Positions 54,908 through 64,000 of a stretch of DNA of 64,000 nucleotides are shown here, in pieces. Made by a program: the position numbers and the translations under genes. The notes beneath the pieces are model-generated. The model did no database searches. It was not told the DNA's origin and saw only the letters and a list, made by a program, of their open reading frames with translations. Source of the stretch: Corydoras sp. C115 (lineage: Eukaryota; Chordata; Actinopteri; Siluriformes; Callichthyidae); assembly GCA_019802505.1 (NCBI GenBank), contig JAFMOC010000109.1:425001-489000 (forward strand), written 5' to 3'. The first letter of the stretch is position 1, and each line of letters opens with the position of its first letter.

Positions 54908-57563
54908 CCCCCTCCCCATCACATGAGTACCACATAGTAGACCTTTGGGTGATTACTGCATTACATTCCTGCAGTGACCCTGCTGTGGTGGTGTTGTATG
55001 GTCAAACACAGCAGTGCTGCTGCTACAGACTTTGTACTAACCTACTGTATTTTTTACTTGATAGACTTCTGGATGTGCTGATGCAGGAATCTAAGTTATA
55101 TCTGGTGTTCGAGTTTCTGTCAATGGACCTGAAAAAGTACTTGGATTCAATTCCCTCGGGTCAATTCATGGATCCTATGCTTGTTAAGGTAAAGTCCAAC
55201 CATCAACCTGTTCAGAACTGAATGTCAGTGTTACAGTATGTTCTCTGGGACTTTTGATCACAAATCAGGAATTGATAAAATTGATAATGCTTTGTCCCTA
55301 TGGTTTGCTTTACCTAATACGTCCTAAAACTCAACTGCAACCTTCTCATTGTATTTTCTCTGAACTGATGAACAGAAATCAAAACTTTAAACCGTCCCAC
55401 CCACTGTAATCATGTCTTGATTTGTCACTGAACTTCAGGTAACACCACATGTTTGTGTTTTATAGAGCTACTTGTATCAGATCTTGGAAGGAATTCTGTT
55501 CTGTCACTGTCGCCGAGTTCTTCATCGTGACCTGAAACCCCAGAACCTGCTCATTGATAATAAAGGGGTGATCAAACTAGCTGACTTTGGCTTGGCTCGT
55601 GCTTTTGGGGTGCCTGTCAGAGTCTACACACACGAGGTCCACAAACATTTAACAACTTTGTTTTTGTAAATAATCTTGGCCTGGGACTTGCATATTCAGT
55701 TCCATTAAATCTTCTGCTGTGTGTGTAGGTGGTAACTCTGTGGTACAGGGCCCCAGAGGTGTTACTCGGAGCATCTCGTTACTCCACTCCCGTAGATGTC
55801 TGGAGCATTGGAACCATTTTTGCTGAACTTGCAACTAAGAAGCCACTATTTCACGGAGACTCCGAAATCGACCAGCTGTTCAGGATCTTTAGGTACAGTG
55901 AGTTATGAGAACTCCGTGATGTTCCTTAACATTCAGTGCTTTAGTTGTTTTAAACTAAATCAATACTAATAATTGCTTATTAGAATTTTAACCAAAACAA
56001 CTGTTGATTTGGCTTTAATCAAACCAGCATTATGGAACACTGATGCAGTGAGGGGATTTAAGTGCAGCAGTGATGCTGTAGTTTCATTTAAACACCTCAG
56101 TGACACTGCTGGGATAGGAATAATGCACCAACCAAATAATACCTGCTCTGTGGTGCTACTATTGGGGTCCTGATCATTAGTGAATCTGGATTTGTAGAAC
56201 TACAAAGTCCTTTTTTGCATTAAGTGGAACTGAGAACATGGATAATAAGTGGAGCAGAACTTTTGACTGGTACTGTACCTGTATGTTCTTGAATTCACTG
56301 ATATTTATATGCACACAGTATCATCATTCTGACATAAATGACACAAATAGGTCAGTTAAACAACCAGCCTTGCAACCTGAAGGTTTCTGGTTCAATTCCC
56401 AGTCTCGCCAAGTAGTATGGCTCAAGTGCCCTTGAGCAAATCAAGGCACCTAACCCCAATTGCTTCCTGGGTGTAATATACAGGGCTGCCCTACACTGCA
56501 GCATGTGTGCTCACTTCACTCAGTGTGTTTCACTGCACAGATGTGTTAAATGTGGAGGACTGATTCCTCTGTGTGTTAGTGCTGTAGGTGAAATGTATCA
56601 CTTGATTGTTAAAAAAGCTACTACTTTACATTTGGTCATTTATTGGACGCTTTTATCCAAAGTGACTTACAAGGTGAACACAGGGTTAATCACAACATCC
56701 CTGGAGCAATCAGGGTTAAGGGTCTTGCTCAAGGACCCACACTGGTAACTTTATATTACCTGAATAGTAATTGGACTGGCGGTCCTGCAGGACACCCTTG
56801 ATGGACTCGCATATAGTTTTCCAGTTGTTAGTTTTTCCATTTGTTTAATATCTGTACATTAGTGTCCTACACTGTTGTTGCTGCCTGGCCGCTCAAGGAG
56901 GATGAGTCCCCCACTGAGTCTTGGTCCTCCCAAGATTTCTTCCTTGAATAACAACATAACGGGGAGTTTTTTTCTTGCCACTGTCGCTTCGGCTTGCTCT
57001 TTGGGGGTTTAAAGGCTTTTCATTCCGTAAAGCTGCTTTGTGACAATGTACTGTTGTAAAAAGCGCTATATAAATAAATAACTTGAACTTTTTTTAGTGG
57101 ATCTGGGATTTGAACCCCCAACCTTCAGATTGATAGCCCAACACCCCAACCACTGAGCAACCGCACCCTCTAGGGATGAATGAATCAGTGTGTTACCCCT
57201 TTTAAATCTTGACTTGTACTTGTAGGATTCTGGGTACCCCCAATAACGACGTGTGGCCAGATGTGGAGTCATTACCGGATTATAAGAACACCTTCCCCAA
57301 GTGGAAATCTGGCAATCTTTCGAGTGTGGTCAAGAACCTTGACAAGAATGGCATCAATCTGCTTGGCGTAAGTGGCGTTTTTCTTTTAAACAGTTGTTAC
57401 TGCGAAACATCTGAGAACCAACCGTGTTTCTCTTATTTGTCCCATTTAGAAAATGCTGACCTATGATCCCCTTAAACGGATTTCTGCTCGTCAAGCGATG
57501 GCTCATCCTTATTTCGATGATTTGGATAAGACTACTCTTCCTTCCAGCAATCTGAAAAACTAA
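52966..57563 (+). CDS. cdk1: CDK1 (cyclin-dependent kinase 1, Cdc2)
   Basis: Seven coding exons join in frame to 302 residues (human 297): 52966-53002, 53079-53235, 55065-55188, 55466-55636, 55729-55892, 57226-57367, 57450-57563. CDK1 with cyclin A/B drives entry into mitosis. Visible: MEDYLKIEKIGEGTYG with inhibitory Thr14/Tyr15, ALKK with the ATP-binding Lys33, cyclin-binding helix PSTAVRE (PSTAIRE in mammals), HRDLKPQN catalytic loop, DFG, T-loop VYTHEVVTLWYRAPE with Thr161, and GDSEIDQLFRIFR. The C terminus LDKTTLPSSNLKN is fish-like. AATAAA at 57680-57685. The neighbouring smndc1 is convergent. Confidence 0.97.
53079..53235 (+). CDS. cdk1: cdk1 coding exon 2
   Basis: GTYGVVYKGRHKSTGQVVAL to HPNVV. 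Ends GTAAG|GTCTGG: only this donor keeps the frame, although GTAAGG four bases earlier looks stronger. Confidence 0.95.
54484..54905 (+). mobile_element. SINE with expanded (TA)n tail
   Basis: Full copy 54484-54816 whose ATGAATGA tail runs into about 88 bp of TA repeat. Confidence 0.88.
55065..55188 (+). CDS. cdk1: cdk1 coding exon 3
   Basis: LLDVLMQESKLYLVFEFLSM to MLVK, small to large kinase-lobe hinge. Confidence 0.96.
55466..55636 (+). CDS. cdk1: cdk1 coding exon 4
   Basis: SYLYQILEGILFCHCRRVLH, HRDLKPQN, DFGLARAF, VYTHE. Contains the catalytic Asp and activation-loop Thr161. Confidence 0.97.
55729..55892 (+). CDS. cdk1: cdk1 coding exon 5
   Basis: VVTLWYRAPEVLLGASRYST to LFRIFR. Confidence 0.97.
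56030..56275. mobile_element. palindromic MITE-like element
   Basis: Core motifs as at 14220. Right end ttttgactggtactgt. Confidence 0.7.
56350..56620. mobile_element. repeat fragment shared with kdm1a intron 16
   Basis: The strings atatacagggctgccc, tgtttcactgcac and aaatgtggaggact also flank the SINE pair at 16600-17380. Confidence 0.55.
56625..57170 (-). mobile_element. second tRNA-like SINE family, split by another repeat
   Basis: Inverse of the copy at 57957-58150: ends at 56625-56750 and 57095-57170. The inserted piece (about 56752-57090) carries cactgtcgcttcggcttgct and aagcgctatataaataaata. Confidence 0.65.
57226..57367 (+). CDS. cdk1: cdk1 coding exon 6
   Basis: ILGTPNNDVWPDVESLPDYK to NGINLLG. 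Confidence 0.96.
57450..57563 (+). CDS. cdk1: cdk1 coding exon 7 (last)
   Basis: KMLTYDPLKRISARQAMAHP to SNLKN, then TAA. Confidence 0.96.
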   Translation, partial: KMLTYDPLKRISARQAMAHPYFDDLDKTTLPSSNLKN

Positions 57564-57956
57564 AGAACTCCTCTTTCATACTCCTGATTTTCCCAAAGTC
57601 TGTATTTTTAATGTTTGTTGACTTTGTGTATCTGTGTTTCTTCCTTTTCTAATATTTCTCTGCTGGAAGACTATCTGTAAATAAACACGATGTACTTTAA
57701 ATATCCTTAATTATACCTAATATTTCTCACATCATGGTTTGTATTGTAATGCTTTTGGAATTAAATGCTATCTTAACTGACAACTTTCAAATATATATTA
57801 TCAGTTAAAACTTTGGACACGCCCACTTCTTGCTCCATTGTCTATTTCCTCCACTTATCATATAGATGGACTTTATAGTTTTACAAATACAGACTGCAGT
57901 CCATCTGTTTTGTTAGTCCTTCGTTTGTTCTCTATTGTTGAAGACCATCACAAAAC

Positions 57957-58150
57957 GGGTAGCTCAGTGGTCAGGGCTTTGGGCTATCAATCTGAAGGTT
58001 GGGGGTTCAAATCCCAGGTTCACTGAAGTTACCAATGTGGATCCTTGAGCAAGACCCTTAACCCTCATTGCTGCAGGGATGTTGTGTTTAACCCTGTGCT
58101 CAACTTGTTAGTCGCTTTGGATAAAAGCGTCCAATAAATGACCAAATGTA
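57957..58150 (+). mobile_element. second tRNA-like SINE family
   Basis: Box A-like TAGCTCAGTGGTCAGG and box B-like GGTTCAAATCC, a ccttgagcaagacccttaac body and a cgctttggataaaagcgtcc 3' end. Different from the V-SINE-like family. It sits inside a palindromic MITE-like element (57800-57955 and 58150-58400). Confidence 0.7.
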
Positions 58151-58416
58151 ATGGATTGTTTGTCAGATCTGCAGTGACACTGATGTGGTGAGGGGGTTTC
58201 AGTGCAGCAGCAAACACTGCTGGGATAAGAATAATCCACAAACCTAATAATACCTGCTCTGTGGTACAAACAAATGAACTACAATCTTTACACTAAGCAC
58301 AACTGAAACGTATTGTCCATTTTATAATCTCCACTTACACAGATGGACTTTGTAGTTTTACAATTACAGACTGTAGTCCATCTGTTTCCTTTTTTTTGTA
58401 AAATCCAACATAACAT

Positions 58417-58760
58417 GGGCGGCACGGTGGCTTAGTGGTTAGCACGTTCGCCTCTCAGCGCTAGGGATTCCCGGTTCGAATCCCCATCTGGGTGGAGTTT
58501 CCATGTTCTCCCCGTGTCTGCGTGGGTTTCCTCCGGGTTCTCCGGTTTCCTTCCACAGTCCAAAAACATGGATCAAGTCAATTGAATTCTCCAAATTGCC
58601 CCATATACAGTGTGTCTGTGTGAGTGAGTGTGTGCCCAGCGATGGATTGGCGCCCTGTCCTGGGTGTATCTGCCCAGCGCCCAAGACGTTCTCCCCTGGA
58701 TGGGCATGGGGAACCCCACCACGACCCTAATAGAGGATAAAGCAGGAGATAATGAATGAT
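58417..58760 (+). mobile_element. SINE copy
   Basis: Complete, well preserved, downstream of cdk1. Confidence 0.9.
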
Positions 58761-58884
58761 CTTCCACATCAGCCTGGATCCTGCTCTCTTGAATAACTGT
58801 ATCTCTGCTTTGCAGGATGAAGGCTTCTTATTAAAACATTACTTTTTTAAGGTTTTTTGGCCAGATACTTCTATTAATATTGGA

Positions 58885-59530
58885 TTCTTAAATCTGCAGC
58901 GACACTGATGGGTTGAGGGGTTTAGTGCAGCTGTAGTTTCATTTCTCCACTTCAGTGACACTGCTGGGATAGGAATAATCCTTTTTCATCCATTATATTC
59001 CACTTTACCCTCTATCAGGGTCGCGGTGGGGTTCCCCATGCCCATCCAGGGGAGAACGTCTCGGGCACTGGGCAGATACATCCAGGACAGGACGCCAATC
59101 TATCGCTGGGCACACACTCACTCACACAGACACACTCTATATGGGGCAATTTGGAGAACTCAATTGACTTGATCCATGTTTTTGGACTGTGGGAGGAACC
59201 CGGAGGAAACCCATGCAAACACGGGGAGAACATGGAAACTCCACCCAGATGGGGATTCGAACCGGGAATCCCTAGTGCTGAGAGGAGAACATGCTAATCA
59301 CTAAGCCACACGGTAGGAATAATGCACCAACTGCTCTGTGGTGCTGCTATTGAGGTCCTGATCATTAGAACAGAGTAAAGGGGATGTACACAGTATTTAC
59401 TGTAGAACACAAACAGATGGACTACAGAATGGAATTGTAGAACTACAAAGTCCATCTTTACAGTAAGAGGAACTGAGAACGTGGACAATAATTGGTGTGA
59501 AAAGGTGTGTCCAAACCTAACAGTACTGTA
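58885..59530. mobile_element. palindromic MITE-like element split by a SINE
   Basis: MITE-like arms at 58885-58980 and 59310-59530; inverted SINE at 58985-59310. GGAATAAT is repeated at both junctions. Confidence 0.8.
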
Positions 59531-59649
59531 TGCAAATACTCTGTTCAATGAAAGGCTGTTGTATTTTTTTGCTCTGTGAAAAGATGCTTTAACATTTAAC
59601 ACAAAAACACATTTATTTTTCATCAGTGGAATACGAAAGTGCAAAATTT

Positions 59650-59815
59650 CACACTACTACACACACTATATAGGGGCAATTTAAAGCAGTGAATTCACCT
59701 TGAATCCATATCTTTCATCTGTGGAAGAAAACCCACTCGGACACGGGGAGCACGAGAACTCCATCCAAATAAGGATTCAAATTCGAATGTGCCAGCACTA
59801 CACCACCCGCCTTAA
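59650..59815 (-). mobile_element. degraded SINE
   Basis: Matches such as ctatataggggcaattt and ggacacggggagcac remain. Confidence 0.55.
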
Positions 59816-59867
59816 AGTCTTTAATAAATGAATTCCAGCGGTCCGAACACTCACCTAAACACTTCTC

Positions 59868-60274
59868 TTTATTGCATATCCATGAAATAAAAAATATTTC
59901 CACATACATTTTGAAGCAAGTACAAATCGTGACGTCAACTTCCGGTTGTTATTTTTTTACATTTGATGTTTTAAATCTGGTTAAAATTAGGTATAAATTT
60001 AGACAGCAGCAGAATTAAAGTGAGACAAATCTGTTGGCCTTGCGATGTTTATCCTGAAGACTCGTCAAGGTCGCGAAAGGTTCACACGGCTCGCCTCGGA
60101 AACGTTCTACCGGCACACAGGCGGCGGCGAAGCCTCCTTACCTCGATGTCCAGTCAACACCTGAAGGTCTTAATTCCTAACCCTAAATAAAAGGAGTATG
60201 CTGAAGATATACTGTAGATACACTGTACATGAGTAGGCTCTGATCCACGCGGGATTTGGATGTCCACGAAAAGC
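59868..60274 (-). other. smndc1: probable smndc1 3' UTR
   Basis: Follows the stop codon on the minus strand. AATAAA on that strand at 59873-59868, about 400 nt past the stop. Confidence 0.5.
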
Positions 60275-60412
60275 TCACTGAGGCATCAAATGCCTGACGT
60301 TGTATTTGGAAGTGTCATTGTATTGAGTCATGGGTTTATCTGCGATTCCACACGTTCCAACTCCAACCTTCCCATTCACACTTTCTGGAGAGGCGAATAT
60401 GCTGCGTTTCAC
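60275..60412 (-). CDS. smndc1: smndc1 last coding exon
   Basis: Starts VKRSIFASPES and ends RHLMPQ. Acceptor ctccaccag. Confidence 0.95.
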   Translation of the reverse strand: MKRSIFASPESVNGKVGVGTCGIADKPMTQYNDTSKYNVRHLMPQ

Positions 60413-63368
60413 CTGGTGGAGAAAAAAAAACAACATCAGCAACATGATGCAGCATGCTTTTTCATTTCAATTGACTTGAGGGAAACACATTTACGTTACA
60501 TTTCCATTTAGTCCTGTGATTCTCAATTATTTTCTGTTATGCCCCCCCCCTAGGAAAAAGAAAACATTTTGCGCCCCCCCCCCCCATCCACTACGACCAC
60601 TGTAGTATGATTTGTCTATAAATTTGTTATAAGTACACCTCTTTTATAACAATAAAGAAAACAAAAAAAGAAAGAAATATAGATCAACTTAGAACAAAGA
60701 ATCATTTTATTAACTTTGTTTTTTAGTTGGCGGCACGGTGGCTTAGTGGTTTGTAGGGGTGTCTTCAACAAAGGATTTTCATAGTCGAATCTGATTCGTC
60801 AGATTTTCCCTATAGTTGACTGATAGTTCAAATTTCACCACAAGATGGCGCTATAAGCGTGGTTTTAAAAAAAAAAAAAAAACATTTATATTTTACTTGT
60901 TTTTCTAGAGCACCGTAAATGGGATCCCCGTTCTGGACTTTTTTCCACTTCAAAGGAAAAACCTAAAAAAAAACTAAAAACCTAAAAATTAGGATGATTT
61001 TATTTGACATAAGGCTATAAATATAACGAAAACAAAGACCTTTCATGTAAAAACTAATGCTTAGCAGCAGCCATGGGCTCCCCCATGTGGTCAAAATGGT
61101 ACATTCGACTATGAGGTTCATAGTCGACTACGGTTCTCCGAATCGAATCAGCGAATATTGCAGCTCACGCCTAGTGGTTAGCATGTTCTCCTCTCAGCAC
61201 TAGGGATTCCCGGTTCGAATCCCCATCTGGGTGGAGTTTCCATGTTCTCCCCGTGTCTGCGTGGGTTTCCTCCGGGTTCTCCGGTTTCCTCCCACAGTCC
61301 AAAAACATGGATCAAGTCAATTGAATTCTCAAAAACTGCCCCATATAGAGTGTGTATGTGTGAGTGAGTGTGTGCCCAGTGATGGATTGGCGCCCTGTCC
61401 TGGGTCTATCTGCCCAGCGCCCGAAACGTTCTCCCCTGGATGGGCATGGGGAACCCCACCACGACCCTAATAGAGGATAAAGCGGGAGATAATGAATGTT
61501 TTTTAGTTTGTAACAGAAACGAATGAAATCCTTATTTAAACGAGAAACATCCAGAGATGGTTCTGTAGGTCAGAGTCAGTGCTTTGTACTGAATGCGAGC
61601 AGCTTCAGGGAGCCGATGGAGGGAAGTGAGTAATGGAGTGACTTACTTGGCCTTTTTTGTTTTTAGAATACGCTTTATTGTTAAACTGCTGCCATTTGGA
61701 TTTCTGGTCCTCCCGTTCCTGTTCCAGCTCCTTCATCCTCTGCACTTTCTTCTGCGCCTTTTTCTTCTTGTATTCTCGTTGTTCAGCCTGGAGCTCTTTC
61801 CTGATGGACATGCACATGTGTATAGATCAGGGATTCGTTTTACACCATTTATGATTCATAGTACAGTCTGCACATGAGATCCATGTACAAATACATGTAC
61901 CGTATTTTCCGGACTATAAGGCGCACCTAAAAGCCTAAAATTTTCCCAGAAATCGGACGTGCGCCTTATACGTGTACTGAGTTCCAAATTCTATAAAAGT
62001 ATTGTTGTGCGACCGAGTGAAAAGCCGAGTGAAGAAAATTAATTCTGAGCTCGCCGTCATTCCGGGAGGATTAAATAAAGAACTCTGACCGCTGGACATT
62101 GTGGTAAACGGGGCGTTTAAAGTAAAGTTGCGGGCGGCGTGGGAGCGATGGATGATAGACGACGAACACACGTTTACTAAAACTCGGGAGGCGGCGGCGG
62201 GCGAGTTACGCCACCGTCTGTGAATGGATTGTGGACGCCTGGGCTGAGGGTTCTGCTGTGACCGTCGTCCGAGTCCATTTGTTTAATATCTGGACATGGC
62301 TGTCCTACACTGTTGTTGCTGCCTGGCCTCAAGGAGGATGAGTCCCCCACTGAGTCTTGGTCCTCCCACGGTTTCTTCCTTAAATAACAACATAACAGGG
62401 AGTTTCTTCTTGCCACTATCGCTTCGGCTTGCTCTTTGGGGGTCTAAAGGCTTTTCAATCCGTAAAGCTGCTCTGTGACAACGTACTGTTGTAAAAAGCG
62501 CTCTATAAATAAATTACTTGAACTTGAACTTCAACTTGAATGAATATTGTCCCTATATAGTGTGAATAAGTGTGTGTGGCCGGTGATAGATTTGCACCTT
62601 GTCCTGGCTGTATCTGCCCAGCGTCCATAATTTTCTCTTCTGGATGGGCAGGGGAATGAACCACGACCCTAGTACAGGATTAAGTGAAAGCTAACGGATG
62701 GATTTCACTGGTTAAGTTTGCTACATGTTGTATTTAATGATAAAATCACAAAGAATGAAAAGTAACAGCGGCTCCATCAGTGAACCCTGTGGAACACCAG
62801 AAATAACTCACTTGTGTATAATCAGATTATTGACCACTAGCCACCTGGCGTGATGGGGTTGCGATAGCGTCTGCAAACATAATAGTAATTTACAATAGAA
62901 TAGAATAGAACCTGGTTCTTATAGGGAATGGCAAGTAACACGCTGATTGGTTTATTGCATGTGATGCTCAAAACACTCATGAGACACAGTGACATGCCAT
63001 AAATCAAACTGCAGGGTGCGCTGTGTTACAGCTGTCTGAAGATCACTAATATAAAGCCTCCTGAGCTGCTTCTCAGTGGTTTGGAAATTAGAAAGCTCTA
63101 CGGGGTCTCAGAGTGAGGATGTCAAATGTTGTGGTAATCAATGTAACGGTTTTGTGTACACACACACACACACACACACTTGGAAACTACATGGAACATG
63201 GCTACTCACTTCGATTTGGGCTTGCCTCCGTCCACCTTTGTGCTCTTGCCTTGTTCAACGGCTTTGAGCATGTGCAGAGGAACCACTTCAGCGTTGCCGT
63301 AACCAGCGAAGGTAATGGCGGCCGTGCCATTCTCAACATCAATCTCTTCAATTTCAGCCTCATATAAC
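60275..63368 (-). CDS. smndc1: SMNDC1 (SPF30), Tudor-domain splicing factor, C-terminal part
   Basis: Three exons in consistent phase: 63368-63210, 61800-61647 and 60412-60275. The first carries the end of the Tudor domain (LYEAEIEEIDVENGTAAITF, AGYGNAEVVPL), the second a lysine-rich helix (QREYKKKKAQKK, QEREDQKSKWQQFNNKAYSK), the third VKRSIFASPESVNGKVGVGT to NVRHLMPQ, then TGA 60277-60275. SMNDC1 is needed for spliceosome assembly (tri-snRNP joining) and reads symmetric dimethyl-arginine. The N-terminal exons lie beyond 64000, so the gene is 5' partial here. The phase at 63368 requires an upstream exon ending with two bases of a codon. Confidence 0.95.
60729..61500 (+). mobile_element. SINE split by a hAT-type MITE
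   Basis: SINE head at 60729-60753, remainder at 61174-61500. The insertion point is inside box A. Confidence 0.9.
60754..61173. mobile_element. hAT-type MITE inside SINE box A
   Basis: TAGGGGTG to CACGCCTA, flanked by GTGGTTTG (60746-60753) and GTGGTTAG (61174-61181), an 8-bp duplication with one mismatch. Confidence 0.88.
61647..61800 (-). CDS. smndc1: smndc1 lysine-rich exon
   Basis: KELQAEQREYKKKKAQKKVQ to KNKKGQ; donor CAA|GTAAGT, acceptor gtccatcag. Confidence 0.95.
61899..62275 (+). pseudogene. pogo/CENP-B-like transposase relic
   Basis: Begins with the widespread element end tattttccggactataaggc. Plus-strand frames then show IPGGLNKEL, VKLRAAWERWM, HTFTK and, after a frameshift, YATVCEWIVDAWA, which I recognise as C-terminal DDE transposase text of pogo/Tigger-like elements. 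Stops and the frameshift show it is dead. Confidence 0.55.
62276..62535 (+). mobile_element. common fish repeat fragment
   Basis: Same family as 56752-57090 and the block at 34326-36175: ggatgagtcccccactgagt to aagcgctctataaataaatt. Confidence 0.7.
62540..62705 (+). mobile_element. degraded SINE
   Basis: Only the 3' half is recognisable (tgtatctgcccagcgtcc, cctagtacaggattaag). Confidence 0.55.
63210..63368 (-). CDS. smndc1: smndc1 Tudor-domain exon
   Basis: Aromatic-cage half of the Tudor domain, then KAVEQGKSTKVDGGKPKS. Donor AA|GTGAGT. Confidence 0.92.
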
Positions 63369-63661
63369 CTTCAAAACAGATTTCGGCAACAGGGTTACAT
63401 TCCATTCAGTCGTTTAGCAGAAACCTTTGTGTGCCCAGCGATCCTGTTTCCAAACTACGATCTAATGTTTCCAAAGTTTAGCATGTATAAAAAATAATTG
63501 ATTTCTTGTAAGATTGTTCATTTAAAACGTATCGAACTAACCAGCTCATATCTGTTGAACATCAAATCTTTGCGGCTGAGATAAAATACCTGAGGTTATA
63601 AACTTTACACATTGCTGCAAAAAAAGAGAAAGTTTTTATCGAAATTATTTAAAAAGAACCA

Positions 63662-63935
63662 GTCCGAATCCCCATCTGGGTGGAGTTTCCATGTTCTCCC
63701 CGTGTCCGTGTGGGTTTCCTCCGGGTTCTCCGGTTTCCTCCCACAGTCCAAAAACATGGAAACATGGAAATTGCCCCATATAGAGTGTGTCTATGTGAGT
63801 GAGTATGCCCAGCGATGGATTGGCACCCTGTCCTGGGTGTATCTGCCCAGCGCCCGAGACGTTCTCCCCTGGATGGGCATGGGGAACCCCCCCCCCCCCA
63901 CGATCCTAAAGCGGAAGATAATGAATGAATGGAGC
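63662..63935 (+). mobile_element. 5'-truncated SINE
   Basis: Starts at gtccgaatccccatctggg, right after box B. The following bases to 64000 match the second tRNA-like family (gggttaagggtcttgctcaa), inverse orientation. Confidence 0.85.
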
Positions 63936-64000
63936 ACAAGGTTAATACAGCATCCCTTGATCAATGGGGGTTAAGGGTCTTGCTCAAGGAGCCACATTGG

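Noticed and set aside
54814..55221. Single large ORF covering a cdk1 exon
   Set aside because: Its start lies in a (TA)n tract and its end reads through the donor at 55188; only 55065-55188 is exonic.

Overview
This window is vertebrate nuclear DNA from a teleost fish. Genes are split by GT-AG introns, microsatellites are common, and a tRNA-derived SINE of the V-SINE/Mermaid type occurs about sixty times on both strands. Fish-type protein residues (for example PSTAVRE in Cdk1) and the repeat repertoire suggest an otophysan, possibly a catfish; the species assignment is inference.

Gene layout, left to right. (1) The 3' end of luzp1 (+): the end of a long exon at 1-1413, the last coding exon at 2163-2318, and probably an intron in the 3' UTR. 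(2) A gene-poor stretch, 3.2-13.9 kb, with a C-rich minisatellite inside a palindromic element, tandem SINEs, a 16-copy hairpin minisatellite and one small acidic ORF on the minus strand. (3) kdm1a/LSD1 (-), 13997-33993: 19 coding exons that join in frame to 823 codons, with a probable noncoding first exon near 36.52-36.60 kb. LUZP1 and KDM1A are also neighbours in human 1p36.12, which supports both calls. (4) A CDC50-family gene most like TMEM30B (+), with a noncoding exon near 38.2 kb and seven coding exons at 40291-46936 (341 aa). (5) cdk1 (+), with a noncoding exon near 50.65 kb and seven coding exons at 52966-57563 (302 aa). Its promoter shows paired CCAAT boxes and CHR elements. (6) The 3' half of smndc1 (-), 60275-63368, tail-to-tail with cdk1. 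Its N-terminal exons lie beyond the window.

These are housekeeping or cell-cycle genes and do not form one pathway: KDM1A is a histone demethylase, TMEM30B a flippase subunit, CDK1 the mitotic kinase, SMNDC1 a splicing factor and LUZP1 an actin/centrosome protein. kdm1a and tmem30b are transcribed divergently from starts about 1.5 kb apart.

The most interesting candidate is an 18-nt in-frame microexon (27052-27069, minus strand) in the kdm1a intron between the codons matching human Ala369 and Val370. This is exactly where mammalian neuronal LSD1 carries its 12-nt exon E8a. It has a strong polypyrimidine tract and a GTAAGT donor and would add six residues, GERCTS. Other notable items are SINE insertions close to splice sites, hAT-type elements nested in SINEs with 8-bp target duplications, and local segmental duplications made of SINEs plus flanking DNA.
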